A stretch of 64,000 nt of DNA, taken from Helochares maculicollis (taxonomy: Eukaryota > Arthropoda > Insecta > Coleoptera > Hydrophilidae). The position numbers and the translations under genes are program-made. The stretch is from assembly GCA_033557835.1 (NCBI GenBank), contig JAWQRO010000027.1, positions 1 through 64,000 on the forward strand. The letters run 5' to 3'. The notes beneath the pieces are model-generated. The model saw nothing but the letters and a program-made list of their open reading frames with translations, did not search any database and was not told the origin of the DNA. Below, piece by piece: positions 37,970-51,129 of this stretch (position 1 is the stretch's first letter; every line of letters starts with the position of its first letter).

Positions 37970-40803
37970 GTGAGCTAATAGATATTCTTCGGTCGTTTTC
38001 TTTATGTCAGTAGGAGAACCAGCCGCGGCCGCCCAGCTTGGCTGGGTCGGCGAACATAAAATAATGGACAATTATCTCGATCGCGTAGCGTGCAATACAT
38101 GCCATCAGATAAAGTACTCGGAAAAGTACTTGTTTCTTTTCGTCATTGTACATGGAAATAGTTATGTTTATTCTTCTCAAGAGGTGTTATTTCCTCGCTT
38201 GCGGAAAAATTGTGTTACTTTGCTGAAGTTAATTATTGTTTCGGGCGAAGAGAGGTTAGTGCAAGTGCGGTTGGGTTTATGTAAATTCAGATCGTATGCA
38301 ATCACTTGGCTGCATTATGATTTCGAACAGATTTTGTATTTACGATAAACACTACTTTCAGTGTTTTAAACGCATTTCCTCTATAAATTATTGTTCAGAG
38401 AGTGCCTACCTCCTTTTTAATTATTCGATATATACTATTTCGTTGGAATTATTTACTTGCAAATATGTCATTGTACCAGAATTATCAGAAGTGGGAAAAT
38501 GTTTCCAGTTGTTTGCCCCAATGCCACAAGTGATATGACGTTTTGCCATTTAAAAATATTCTTAGTGTTGATATCTAAATTCGCCCAATAATTTTTTAAT
38601 CCACTCGAACTCATTTCAACGCGTTGAAAAGCTCAATTAATTACTGTTTCTATCGACGAGATAAATATCAAATGTTTAATTTTAAATTAACGTTTGATTT
38701 GATTGTCCTGCATTTCTTGCTCTAAAAACCAAAGAACGCATGTTTTGCGTTTTAACTCAATACTCCAAAAGTAACTAAACCCTCTTTAATTTTTAGTGTC
38801 TCCACTCGATAAATACATTCGTTGTTAGAGAATGCTTTAGCATTAGCGGCATAAATTGAACTACAATTAAATTGCTGTAAAAATAAAGAGGGAATATATT
38901 AAGTTGCGTATTCATATGCACATAACATGCATATGTTTTAATATATTATTGATATTGATGAAAGGGGAGTTTAAGCTTATAATCAAGCTGCGCAGTTGTT
39001 ATGGAGCATTCCTTTGCAGCAGTATATAAAATTTACTATTTCGTGTAACGTATGAAAATGTGGTATTTTCCACAAAGTACTCTGACTTGAATTTGGCAGT
39101 AAACATCTTCAGAATATATGATCATGTAAGCGAATATCATCAAATATATTAATAAATTATTTATTTACATTTTCCGCGATTTCCTACCGCATAATCCGAA
39201 TTTTCATAAATTTCTATTTTAAATGGCAATTTTTTAATGTTAGTTAAAAAAAATTACATTTTTTTAAATCCAGCTGTTCCAATAAGCCAATGCGATAATT
39301 TCAATGTTTGCTAAATTGTTGCCATAAAATGCAATTAGAAAATCTTGGCGTGTCACCTCCATAGCATTGTCGAATGCATGCATATTCTGAAACTATTAAT
39401 TAAACATATTTCGAGTGCAACAAAATGCATATACTACTGTGATCAAAAAGTAAGGTGAATTTTTTTATAAAACGTAAAATCTTCCAAATCAATTTCATCC
39501 CTTTCAAAGTCCCTTCCGATAAAACGCACTTTTGCCAACGCTTTTTCCAGTCCTCGAAATAGTTGGAATAGCTATTTCCGGTATAGCATTCAAGACCTTC
39601 GATTCGGCCAAATCAGGTGAATACGGTGGTTGCGGAACGATATTAGTCGAGTTTTTGGCAAAAAAGTCGCGAAGAACCAATGCAATATGACATGGTGCAT
39701 TTGGCACCAATCCAGACTTGACGCGTTTGAGGCACATAAAATCTTTCAAAATGGTTTGGGCTGAGCCAAATGATATTTCAAAACTATCAGCGAGGTCTCT
39801 AATTGCCAATCGTCGATTTTCACGTAAAACATTTGATTTTTTGGACGTGGCACTAGTCGGTAGACTAGTGACACTCTATATGAGGAGAAGCTTTGACGTA
39901 ATCTGGGGAAGTACCGAGTTATCTGTAAACCGGGGAAAGTACAAATATATCTGCAGTAAATGGTATATACATTTTAATAATCCATAAATAGTGAAAATCC
40001 ATACAAATAAAACAGTTAAAGACTTAGTTAAATATTACCTGCATTGAGTACCAACTGAGAATGAGGTTGAATTCCAAAATATTAATTTGCTTTCCCATGA
40101 CTTTTATCAAATCTCCAGGCCAGAAAATACCGACAACTCATATAAAAGCGCTGAGTTTTAGATAAGACTGTGCCAAGACATTTATTCTTATGTCGCAAGG
40201 GTCATTCTCTGGCCGGACATTGAAATGCGTCAGTAGTCCTTGCAGTAGTGAACTTGCAAATCGAAGTATCAATAATCCGTATGGGAAAATCAGGATGTCT
40301 TGATTTCGATTATAAATTGCTCGATATATTAACTAAATCTATTAAAAGATAAAACCCAACAACCGCTACTCCTGCATTGATTTAATAATACGCATTCCAA
40401 TTAACACTAGGTGTTAAATTGCTTAATAATTAATTAAATCAATACTGTCTAGTATTGACTTAGGTCATAAATCATACAACACTTTAATTCTACATTACTA
40501 GACAGATACTTTACTAAGAATCTTTAAGCTTAGTTCAGCTATGTGGAAAATTCCCCATCTCTTGTCTCTATAAGCATATGGAGATCACAAAATTCTCATA
40601 AATTAGGAAAAATTACGGAGAATCTACTTGTACTACAATTGCTAGATTACGTATAAAGTATATAGTTCATTTAGGAAATTTATTTTTCTAGACTAGCAAT
40701 GAAAATGAAGACATGTAGATATCATTCAATGAAAACCACATATATTAACAACTTTCATTTTTGTATTAACATGAAAAATACAGGTATATTATTTTTATTT
40801 TAG
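37970..40803 (+). other. pnt: pnt intron with mariner relic
   Basis: Spans 2.8 kb, starting GTGAGC and ending ATTTTAG. An internally deleted mariner relic occupies about 39430-39860 on the opposite strand. The rest is AT-rich, and the frames at 38004-38538 are short and unrecognised. Confidence 0.6.
39430..39860 (-). pseudogene. Mariner-like relic with large internal deletion
   Basis: The minus strand holds VLRENRRLAIRDLAD and EISFGSAQTILKDFMCLKRV, then SGLVPN, the N-terminal helix-turn-helix and linker. It jumps directly to APCHIALVLRDFFAKN, STNIVPQPPYSPDLA and, after a frame change, YFEDWKKRWQKCVLSEG near 39500-39560. The missing middle held the first catalytic Asp and most of the catalytic core. 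The end near 39440 reads TGATCAAAAAGTAAGGTGAA and may be a terminal repeat, but no partner was found at the other side. The relic lies antisense within the pnt intron. Confidence 0.88.
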
Positions 40804-40998
40804 ACGTAGAAAAAGAAAACTTATCGTCGAGCTCGACACCTATATACGATACCATGTGCGTCCCAGATTTATATTTGGGCTACAACCAACCACCTTTGAT
40901 GTCTGGAGATGACAGGAAGTCTCTAACATCAACACCAGCACCTGCCCACACACCTACGCCTGCGACTACGGCCCCCACGAACAACAACTTCTTAGAGG
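40804..40998 (+). CDS. pnt: pnt exon: Ser/Thr/Pro-rich linker after PNT domain
   Basis: A 195-base exon runs from ATTTTAG|ACGTAG to TTAGAGG|GTAAGT. It is phase 1 at both ends and encodes 65 residues. The first residues, DVEKENL, continue the PNT-domain C-terminus (LLLK-DVEKENL, compare ILQKEDVKPY in ETS1). The rest is low-complexity linker: a serine run, then YLGYNQPP, then a TP-rich stretch with the pattern TSTPAPAHTPTPATTAP and NNNF. Several Ser/Thr-Pro pairs are possible proline-directed kinase sites, but none matches a named site. Disordered linkers between PNT and ETS domains are normal for this family. The ATG at 40854 is internal and not a start. Confidence 0.85.
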
Positions 40999-43900
40999 GT
41001 AAGTCCTTATCTGTCGCAAATGTTTTTATTGTGCCTTTTTATAACTGTTAAAATACAGAGGGTGCATCCCAAATTTATCTAAGCGCCAATAAAAGCCACC
41101 AAAATGTGTAACTTAACACAAGTGGCCGGTTGATTTTCAAATCATAAAAATTCAGGAGCTACATTAAGAATGTTTAGGAACAAGGGACGCAATTGTTTCA
41201 ATTTAGAACTCTTGCGCGAAATTTAGAAATTAACTGAACGAGATTACAACAGAATTCAATTATAATTAATAATAATTCTTAATTGTAGAGTCACTTCGTG
41301 TACCATACCCAAATTTTCTAATATTTAGGTAAAGCAAGACACGGTTTTGAACGTGGATACGCGAAATTGAATTGTGTAATACTTTTGTAATCGCTTATGT
41401 ACCATTTGTACATGTGCAGCAGGCAAAAACAATATATATTATACACATATATGAAAAGGCAATTACAAATGCCAGTTATTAAAGAAAACAATTATGAATC
41501 AACAGACCATCAAGCTCTTACGTAGGTGTACCTACCCAACAATAAGCCTAAATAGGCAACAGAGACAGACCGCAACACACGATTTCAATATTTCAGCAAA
41601 AATTCATAATACAAAATTAACACAATCATACTATTTTAGTACGAATATAACATATTAACCTATATTAAGTAATACCAACAACAACTTTCTGAATCTTCCT
41701 CCGTGACGATACCATTTTTTAATTACGCAAGGTAATATGCTTGATGATAATCTGTTCGGCCAACTGTTTTATGGTTTGAATGAAATAAAAGGAAGGCGTT
41801 TGATATTTGGTTATTAGGTATTTGTTTCGTTTCGTGGTCAAATTAAAACCCAATTGAGACAGAGACAAATCTCAAAATTGTCGAACAAGAAGTATCAGAA
41901 ATATCGAGGAAATATGTAAATGGAGTAGCTTCAAGTAGCTTCAGAAGAATCTGATGAAAGAGCTTCAGAAGAATCTAATGAACTAGCTTCAGAAGAATCT
42001 AATGAAGTAGCCTCAGAAGAATCTACTGAAGTAGCTTCAGAAGAATCTAATGAAGTAGCGTCAGACGAATCTAACGAAATATTCTCAGTATTAAGATAAA
42101 TGAAGCAGGCATATGAACGAAACCGTTTAGAAAAAGGTTAGACAAATTGTCAATAGAGCGATGATAATCCGTTTCTTAAGTTGTCTCATTGATTGTCAGT
42201 GCTGTACCGCTTCGTCAATGCAAAAATTCGAAGGATACGCGCAAAAGGATCAACGAAGCGAAGACATAATCTATTCCATAAAACGAAGGATGAGTTTGAT
42301 AGTGAAAGTTAGATAAGCGAGTCAGTATTGCACACCGCTGCAACATGTTCTTCGGACATGCTTGGCTTCCAACAATGCCGTAGACTCTCTATTCTTGCTT
42401 TTGCCATTATTTTGTTGGTTTTAGCAATCCAGTTTTTGGCGTGTGCTGTCCACCTATAGATCGTGGTGCTTCCGTGGATGTTTTAGCGGCTTTTTGTTTG
42501 TGAATTTAAGTGGTTCTCTACTCGTTATCAGCGATATCATGGATTAGTGGCTTTTATTATTTTTGCAGTGATTTTCAGTTACACACTTTGGATTATTCCG
42601 GGCATGATGGCAGTCATTTTCAAAGGTTTGTTTAGAATTTTCAATCAAATTTTGTCAACGTTTCTGTTGGTATAATTTCGATTGAAGGCATGTAAACTTA
42701 ATAATTTTTGCAATAAAATTCCCGCTCAGCTCGCAGACTTCTTTGTGTCGGCATCATTTCATAGGGACTTAAGAATTCTTTATGAGTATACACAATTTCC
42801 AGAGTAACAACTACTAAAGGTTATATATTGCATCCCTGTGGGATATCATGAACTCCTATAAAGCATTACCTATTTAATTTATCATAAAGAGTCTATTTCT
42901 GAAAAGATCCGTTAATGAAGTTTTTGTGCCAACATCCTTAATTATACACAACGAAGGTAACATTTAAAAATAATTAATTTTCAAGTTTTTTGCTAATTAG
43001 GCCACATTAACATTTTGTTCCACTTGTATTACTAACGGAGAGTACCCTTCTGCGCTTACAAAACGACCTTTTCAAGTGGCCAATTCCCATGAAGAGTATT
43101 GCTTAAATCGTCTGCTGCAACCCTTTTAACGCAGGATAGTCTCTAAGCACCAAAGACGCGCAACTTGTGTTTATGTCCACAAGTACCCTTCAGTCTTTTG
43201 CTTTGGTGATACAGATTGGGTTAAATGGTCTAGATATGTCAATCATGTTTACAAAGTAAGTTTGTGCAGCATACCTAAATTCAGATCCGTGAGGTTTTGT
43301 ACTGATAAAGAATGTATTCCCGTGAAGGGTTCGGTTTTCCTTGACGCGCGAGTAATGTGTTTGAATTGATAGTTTTTTTTTAATGGGCTCAATAAATATT
43401 TAAACAAGTGTATTAAAATTTCACTGGAATAACCATGACTAATATATATGTTCGTTTACTTAAAATTTTAAAAACAACAGAAGTGGTAGACGACAACTAA
43501 AAAAATGAAACCCGAGCTTTATTGCGTAATCTTATGAACGAGTGATAAATATAGGTTTCAAAATACTATCTGGTTCGCTTTTCATTAGGAAGATATAAAA
43601 GTCTTTTCTTTTTACCCACACTTCCGCCTTATGTAGACCGGCGTACCATGATTATAGTAAAAAATAATTATCAATGAATGGCGGAGTAAAGGAAATCGAC
43701 TAGCGTGCGTAGTTTTTGCAACAACTGAAAAACATTAAAGACAGGATGCGCTTAGAAAAGCCTGCAGAGCTAATAATACATCAAAATAACAATTATAATA
43801 TGTAGGCATGGAATTGATACAGGTTGTCGACTGCACCGTACAGGATAATCGATTAATTTTGTAATAATTTATATCCTTTCCCGCTGAATGTATTATTTTA

Positions 43901-44928
43901 ATAATTATTTCGTAATAAATATGTATACAGGATGGACTTGTTCTCTAGTACTTAAGCAAGTACTGTTTGTTTATAAATATGTATGGGACACTTGCATTTT
44001 AGGTGTTTCTTAAGCTGATGATTTATCATTAGTTAGAATGTGGAAGTGTTGGGTTGTCGTTGAACGGGATCCTTTTTATGGGGAGCGCGTGCTGTTCAAA
44101 AATGGAGTTGATAGAAATTAATTAAAACATTGTAGATGGATGTTTAAGTTTATCAATTTCCTGCTTGGGATTGTAGAAACTACTATCCTGATTTGTAAAG
44201 TGAATTTTTGCTTTTGGTATGTATAAGTTGCGTTTGCATTTAATGTGCTTAATGAAATCGCTTGGAAATGATACTGATTACCAACAATTGCATTTTAGTA
44301 TTTGAAATCTGTGGAAGATCAATATAAAAATAAACTACTATTATTAAAGAAGTTTTTAGTGAGCATAAACAAATTTGTTTGGCGAAAATATAGATTTCTC
44401 ATAATTTTGAAATTTTTCATGCGGATATCTGCTGCACGACTGTTTAGTTTAAAGTATAATGTAGAAATTGATTGACTGACTAGGACATGAATTTTGCTTT
44501 AAATTATCTTCGAAGAATTATGCTCAAATATCAGCGATGCTTTATTTGAGGCTGATGGACTGAAAATGTGTAACTTGTCATAAATCTATAGTTTTCATTT
44601 TTGCGACAATTCATATTTTATCAAGACTGTGCCAAATATTTCTTTCCAATTGACAACACGTTTATTGATTGAATCTCCTGCCATTTGATTGCAGTCATGA
44701 TTAAATTGGAATTATAATTATGAACTATGAATCTTTTAGTTGCAAGATAGTTTCATTTTGCGATTTGTTTTAGTAAAATAATAATAAATTATCAGGAACA
44801 AAGCAATGCATTTTAGTATATTAAACTAGAAAGAGTCAGTTTATAGAACCAAATATCTGTAGTAGCTGCTTTGAGCATATAGTTAGTTGGTAGGATCATC
44901 ATATAAATTTTGTATTCATCATTTCTAG
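40999..44928 (+). other. pnt: pnt intron with in-frame 24-bp repeat
   Basis: Spans 3.9 kb, starting GTAAGT and ending CATTTCTAG. It contains the 24-base repeat tract at 41935-42099. No other feature is recognised in its AT-rich sequence. Confidence 0.6.
41935..42099 (+). repeat. 24-bp repeat, six units, open as an acidic octapeptide repeat
   Basis: Six tandem units of GTAGCTTCAGAAGAATCTAA + TGAA occupy 41935-42078. In one frame they read VASEESNE with variants (ERASEESN, ELASEESN, EVASEEST, EVASDESN) and end IFSVLR then TAA at 42097-42099. The same frame is closed upstream by TAG at 41926-41928, and there is no ATG, so a stand-alone gene is unlikely. Several differences between units are silent third-position changes (GCT/GCC/GCG, GAA/GAC-like, AAT/AAC). 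Whether this is ever spliced into a transcript cannot be told. Confidence 0.85.
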
Positions 44929-45045
44929 ATTACTCAAGGATTACCAACCACGCCATTCCATCATACAATGAAAAATCTGCCAACCAAATAGACAGTTATT
45001 GCCAAGTAGTACCTCGAACGCCCCCAAAAAACATATTAAGAGTTC
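44929..45045 (+). CDS. pnt: pnt exon: short linker exon with TPP motif
   Basis: A 117-base exon runs from CATTTCTAG|ATTACT to AGAGTTC|GTAAGT, phase 1 at both ends, with 39 residues. It reads DYSRITNHAIPSYNE, then SANQIDSYCQVV and PRTPPKNILRV. No domain is visible; PRTPP is a possible proline-directed phosphorylation site. It is accepted as coding because its phase, length (a multiple of three) and splice sites fit the neighbouring exons and no stop interrupts the joined frame. The donor splits an Arg codon (C|GG) with the exon at 62221. With 17 kb between them, further exons could be missed. Confidence 0.75.
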
Positions 45046-45759
45046 GTAAGTGACAAATTTTCAAAATTTTTTCATCGTAGTTTAAATATGTAATTCCAGT
45101 TTGGACTAAGACAATTCTTTCAACGATATGTATTAGGACTATAAATCGATGATTAGTAAATTAGTGGATAGAATTAGTTGCGGCATGTCTTATACTTTTA
45201 GAACCTTTTAGTTAACTCAAGTAGTCTCATTAACATAGTCAATACAAATGTTAACTTGGCCAGCTGGTCAAATTTGTCTGCAAAATGTGCAGGCACCAAG
45301 ACTAAATGTGTAGATGCCTACAGTGGCTTACTGTTTATGGCACAATAGCTCTAATCAGAAAAAGTAGGTAGCAAATCCATATCTTACCAGAACAGCTTGA
45401 GGAGTAGGCCCCATACAGCTCTATCTACATTGTCAATCAAAGTGCCAAGAGTATACAAAACGGCTTTCCAAGCAACCCCAAGAGTGTTTTAATTCATTTT
45501 TAAAAACCCCAACCCTTTCATTAAATCGGCCATCTTCCCCAGGAGAAGACCGACCAAAACACCATAATGGCTTCTTCTGAACAAGTTTAGGAACATCTGA
45601 CATATAGAATAATCCAGTAAGAATTGCGCACGTGTTCCGTCATGTTACACCACTTGGGCTACTTCCTTTCCATTGATAGGGTAGTTGTTCCGACGTTGAG
45701 GGGGGTTGGACTCGCGAGTTTTATTGTATTTGAATCACTACCGAATGTGTGCGCTACTA

Positions 45760-45975
45760 TCATCTCATATTACACAAGTAGTCTTGTAGCACGTGATTCT
45801 TCTTGTCATAGGCGCAACACTTATGTGGACAAGGTATTGGCTTACGCAGGGTCCTGACGTACCGAAGGAGATTTTGGCTGTGTTTGTGCTCGATTCGACC
45901 GGAAATGGGTGGATTTCGAGTACCTCGGCGTAGGTAACCCCTCACATTTTGATATGCTCCACAGATTTTAGTCAA
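45760..45975 (-). pseudogene. Possible piggyBac-like cysteine-rich tail
   Basis: A 71-codon minus-strand frame contains GRIEHKHSQNLLRYV, then PCPHKCCAYDKKN and YLCNMR. The C-x-x-x-C-C...KK...Y-x-C arrangement is vaguely like the C-terminal zinc region of piggyBac transposases. The resemblance is weak, no other part of a transposase is seen, and the frame could be chance. Confidence 0.2.
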
Positions 45976-48900
45976 GTTTGATTATGTTGAAATCTAAATG
46001 GAGACGGTAATAATCTTACATGAGAAACATTTTCTGTGTCGAGTCTTGCATTTAAAGTGTGCTCATAACTAGCGACCGCTACAATAGTTGGATTCTCCAG
46101 CTAAATTTATTTTCCGTTTCGAGCAAAAATATTTATTATTTTCACATGTTTGTTATTTTTATGTATTTACTATTTTTATACATTTATTATCTTAACTGGA
46201 ATACTTAACCAGCTTGTTTACATGCGTGGTAAAAGTGATAACGGATAAATTCTTATCGGTATCCCACAGACACAAACGCCTTATCGAAATCGAGCAACAA
46301 AAGCATTCATGCTCTATCCTGAAATATACAAAGGGTTATGGTAAGAAATTCCCAGAATTCTATATTTAAATCACAATTTCGATACCAAATAAACTTCGGA
46401 AAGTCCGCAGCACAGTTTGTAACTTGTGTGCGAATCACAGATACTAGCGAAGGGATTCGTCAAATTTATCACTTTCTGCTAAAATAAAGATGTTCAACAA
46501 TGGTTGCTATGCGACCCCTTACAGAAATCCTCCTGCGTTATTGTTATAATAGAACGGAACTATTTTTGGCGTATTTCGTATTCAAATGAGCAATTATAAT
46601 TAATAATATTTTAATTAAACCAAATAAAATCGGTCTAACGAGCCGTATTAATATTAAAATCCGAAGGAGTTGTTCATCAGAATGAGCATTGACAAAACAG
46701 TAAGCTGAAATATTAGAATGGATATCCTGCAATAACTAAGATACTGAGGTTTTTTTCTCGTTTTATAAATATTAAGAGGAAATTGGATTGTCGTTTCCTG
46801 TATAAAACCAGCTGAACAGGTCGCTAATTAAATAGCGCATTATTTTAGTGCCCGATTCATTGATACTGATTTGTTTGATTAAATATTAAATTTTCGTTTT
46901 ATGGATAGCCGAAATTAACAACTCTTCTTGCTTTTATGGATTTTTAGATTTATGCAGGATGTCGTCGGGCCGCGATACGTGTTCCTCTCTGTCGAAAATC
47001 ATCGGAAATTAATCAAAACAAATTAATATCTTCATGGTTATACAACAATTTTTTACGCGATTTTAATAATTTTCGTAAATGGCTAATTACGTAACGATTT
47101 CGTAACCTTACTACTGTTGGAATTGTAATTTCGCGTACAAAAAATTGATAGAACTGTATTCGTATTAAAGTGATTTATGAATACGTCAGGAGTTTAGGCT
47201 GCCTTGCTCATTGATAACGCGAACTTTACATGAGCGAAGCTTTAACTCATTGTGATTCGAGTTACACCCAGTTCAAACATTGAAAATTAAAAAGGAGGGT
47301 TAATATTTGACCGGAAACAGGAAACCAAATACAAATTAAAGAGAGATGGCGGGTATAATCTGTTACGTGAGCTGAAGTGCAAAGTGGATGTGTAATATTT
47401 ATTATTGATGAGTATATTGAACAATGGCAGACTCGGTGTTTTCTGCGAGTTGAGTGACGCTTAACACTTATTAATATGCAGAAGTTTCAAGCATAAATAA
47501 TTACATCTTTATTTTTAACGCTTTGTGCCGTCATCATCTTACGCTGGAAACAATTCTGCCGCTGTTAGTAGTAATACTGGACTTTGACAGTTGAAAATCC
47601 CTAAATCGAAAGCGGAAACCGCAAAATTGATATCGCTGGCGTCGCTCACTTAGAATTGTGTTTCTGGTTTGTAGTGATTAGATTTTTAAGAATAACTAAT
47701 CGGCGTATTGCATACATTAGCACAACTAGAACTGAAAGTTTACTGCGTACATTTTTTTGATATCATGAGGCCTTCATGCACTTATGCAGGAAAGCAGTCT
47801 ACTGCCCAACAGGATATTGTTTTCTAGTCCGCTAAAGAACGAGCAATGCCCATTTTGCATTTCGTTCCATAACTCAATTTCTTTACTACAAGAAAAGTAC
47901 GTTAGCAAAAGCTTTTAAACTAAAACGACTTTATTAATAACATTATTCTGTTGATGGAACTTACTACCCATATATTCGTATCCCCAAACAATTGAATTAT
48001 ATCTTGAGGGCTGCCGGGCCGTTCCACAAAATACTTACATCTATAGTTATAAAAAAATCAGACATCTTCTATATTAAGAGTTTTGCCGTCAACTCGGTAT
48101 TCAGAGCTAAATTGACTTATAGTGACGTCAAAGCAATAACAGCATTAGGAGAGCACACGCTGCTCGTGCGAATTAAAAGGGGTCCATGAAAATTTTCTTG
48201 ATTAGTTAAACAAGTTTGTATAAAATGTCAATTCCATCAACAATTTCGTGTTTTGACATACTGTGAATACTTTACCGTGTTTCATTTTGGTTTGTAGGAT
48301 TGATATGATTACGTGTCCAGTAAGTACGGGAGCATTGTATATTTCTAGGGGAAAGCGTGGCCCTGTTGATGCCAACACCCAAGCAATTGCTCTTTTACTT
48401 ATAAAAAACGCGCCGCTGTGTCGGTAGTAAAATTCATTTATTTAATCTAAATATGGTTGTCATGGCACAATTCAGCCTCATTCATGAACCCTAATAAAAC
48501 AATCGTTCAACTGAGATCTTGCCTCTCAGGGTTCTCAAGGCCATATTCGTTCCGTTCAACGAAGAGAGCAAACCACATCTTTTCAGAGTCCCTCACTTAT
48601 ACGAAACTGCAATGAAAAGTGCAAGATGCATTTACAATACTTTATCAAAACTATAAACCTCTGGAACATACGCTGCTGTTTCCTACCGATACTGAATGGT
48701 GGTGGAGTGAATACGTATTGTACAACTTCCGGCGAAGGAAGCGAAGCAACCTGACACCATGAAACACGTGATTTGACTACCTTGCCTCACTAACAAATTT
48801 TGTGGAAATTTTATTTGTGCGTCAGGGCATGTGCTCAAAATTTAAAGGAGGTTTCGCGACTACCGCAGGGGTTATTACGGTAAAACTCTTCCTAACGAAA

Positions 48901-49789
48901 CCACGAAGTGTTAACAATAAAAATGTATTATGGTTCTTATTGAAACTATTGCAGAACGCTATTTATCTACGATATTATGTTCTTTTAGCAACGAAAGTCA
49001 CTGTTTTACTTAATTCACGCGACACTTCAATGCCTTATTTTATTAATTGTGTGCAAAATATTCCACATATCACTATTAATTTATGTATCTTATTATCTTA
49101 TGTATCTATTAGGATTAAATTGAGACTTATTACGATTGTGATCTATAGTCAAATGTGATATTTGCCAACATAAGTCCTGTTTTTGTCGTATAAGATGTCG
49201 AGTAAATTCAATAATCTGAATTGCTTATAAAGCGTCTGTTAATTGCTCGAAAGTCCTAAAACCCCAAATTCATCGTTTATTCGACACTAGATCGCAAATT
49301 CGTTCGTGAACATTGCGCGCATGTATAGACTAGAAAACAAAAGACTTGCTTTGTATTAATTAAAGAAGTGTCCTCAGACGAACACTTACAAAACTGTCCC
49401 GCTACAAAGTAAAGCCGCATGCAAATGCTCTATTTAAACAGTAAACAATGCACATGCCCTTATCTAGATTTGGTTTTTAATAACATAGGGGCATTTTACA
49501 CTTAAATACTTATTTTGCATCATAATTTTGTTCCCACACTCTGTAATTATGCCACCAGTTGATAGTTTTATCGCCGTATCTAAAATAATTAAGGGCTCGT
49601 TTTCCCAAAGGAATTTTAATTTTCTAATGCACCCATGTTCGAATACATCGAATTGGGCGTAATTTTTGGTTTGTTAATGAACACTTTAAGGACACCCTTT
49701 CTTGTAAACAGTAATTTTGGTTGTCATTAGCGGCCTAGTTAAAGAGGAAGAACTATTTTATAATATTAAGTGTACCTTATTATTACAAA

Positions 49790-50515
49790 ATAGTCGGTTG
49801 TTCAATAAGTTTTGGGGTTTGATAAGAAAAACACACTTTTTTTGCTTTGAAGTACACTTAATTATTCAGCATAGTATCCATTCACTTGTTTCAACGACAT
49901 TCCAATTTATAAATTTCATCCATGAAGTGAGAATCTAGATGGGCTGCAAAATACGCTTCCACATCTGTTATGAGCTCATCATTTGATGAAAAACGCTTTC
50001 CACGCATGAGTTTTTCATGCTGGAAACAAATGGAAATAGCTAGGGGCCAAATTTGGTGAATACAGTGGATGTACCAACAATTCGAACTTTTGAATCTAAT
50101 GGATTTTAGCCATTATCAAAGGGCTCTTGAATTGGCCTGATTAAAAAGAATTTTTTTCTTCTGCAAACCTGGTATCTTTTGATGGTTTTTTTCTTCAGCT
50201 CGTTTAAAAAGTTACAGTAATATTTATAATGTATTGTTTTGCTAGTTTGAAAGTATTTCCCAAACAAATTTTCTTTAACATCCCAAAAAACTGATGCTTA
50301 CACCGTTTTGGCCGATTTGTGGATAAGGTCTTGATATGAATCGTCTTCAAGGCTTTTACTAGCAGTTTTAAATTCAGCAACCCATCTTTTTACTGTATTA
50401 ATTGAAGGCGAAGAGTCCTCACATTCTTTCAACATTCATTCATTAATTTCCTTTGATTTTAAGTATTCAAAAAAAAATTCAATCACTGCACTATATTTGA
50501 TTTATCCATTATAAA
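49790..50515 (-). pseudogene. Mariner transposase relic
   Basis: It starts MDKSNIVQ at 50508 and runs, with frame changes, through VIEFFFEYLKSKEINEWML, INTVKRWVAEFKTASKSLED and DDSYQDLIHKSAKT (about 50300-50470), a clear mariner helix-turn-helix region. After a deletion it resumes with KFELLVHPLYSPNLAP (about 50060-50110), then KRFSSNDELITDVEAYFAAH and LDSHFMDEIYKLE near 49880-49990. The first catalytic region is absent or unreadable. Stops and shifts make it dead. The sequence near 49795, TTGTTCAATAAGTTTTGGG, looks like a mariner terminus. Confidence 0.88.
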
Positions 50516-51129
50516 AAAATACTGTGACATATCGATACTAAATTGCTTGTAAACAAAGAATGAATTGGAAGATTGAAATCAAAGTTCACATATGTTCATA
50601 TGACTCGAAAACATATTGAGCAACCTAATAGTAGCGCAGAAGTCCCAAAATCAAACTTTAAAAATGAAGAGGAAATATGCAATAAGAAGGCTAATAAACT
50701 TTGGTCTATGATTACCTCTTATAAAAAACTAGGTATTGGAACAAATCGCCGTTCAGTCATTATCGGGCCAAGAAATTGCCCATCTGCAGAATTGTTGTAT
50801 AACCAAACCTAGTATGATCGGTTATTAGTACTAGAAATTGGAAAATAACTCCATCAAAGGCAACAAAAACTGTACTAAAAATCGCGGATGATTAAAATCT
50901 GAGCGGTGCTTTCTAACGATCTACCGGTATTATTTCTCCATTAAAATTTCATCGGTCCCAGAGAAACTTTTTTAACTAGTCGAAGATGACGATGGAATTG
51001 TCAAATATCCATAAAATTGTATAGGCATTTTCCGGTATTTAATTAAATAATTTGGACAAAAAGCTCAACCTCAACGCAATAATTGTGCGTGGATTTGAAA
51101 TGGTGTAATGGGTATAAAACCTCCGGTTA

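Noticed and set aside
37705..38013. Open frame containing the PNT exon taken as a complete 102-residue protein
   Set aside because: The splice acceptor at 37767-37768 and donor at 37970 define the exon; the flanking codons are intron read-through.
48802..49158. 118-codon plus-strand frame
   Set aside because: AT-rich composition, no recognised domain, no splice or promoter context; likely chance in a long intron.
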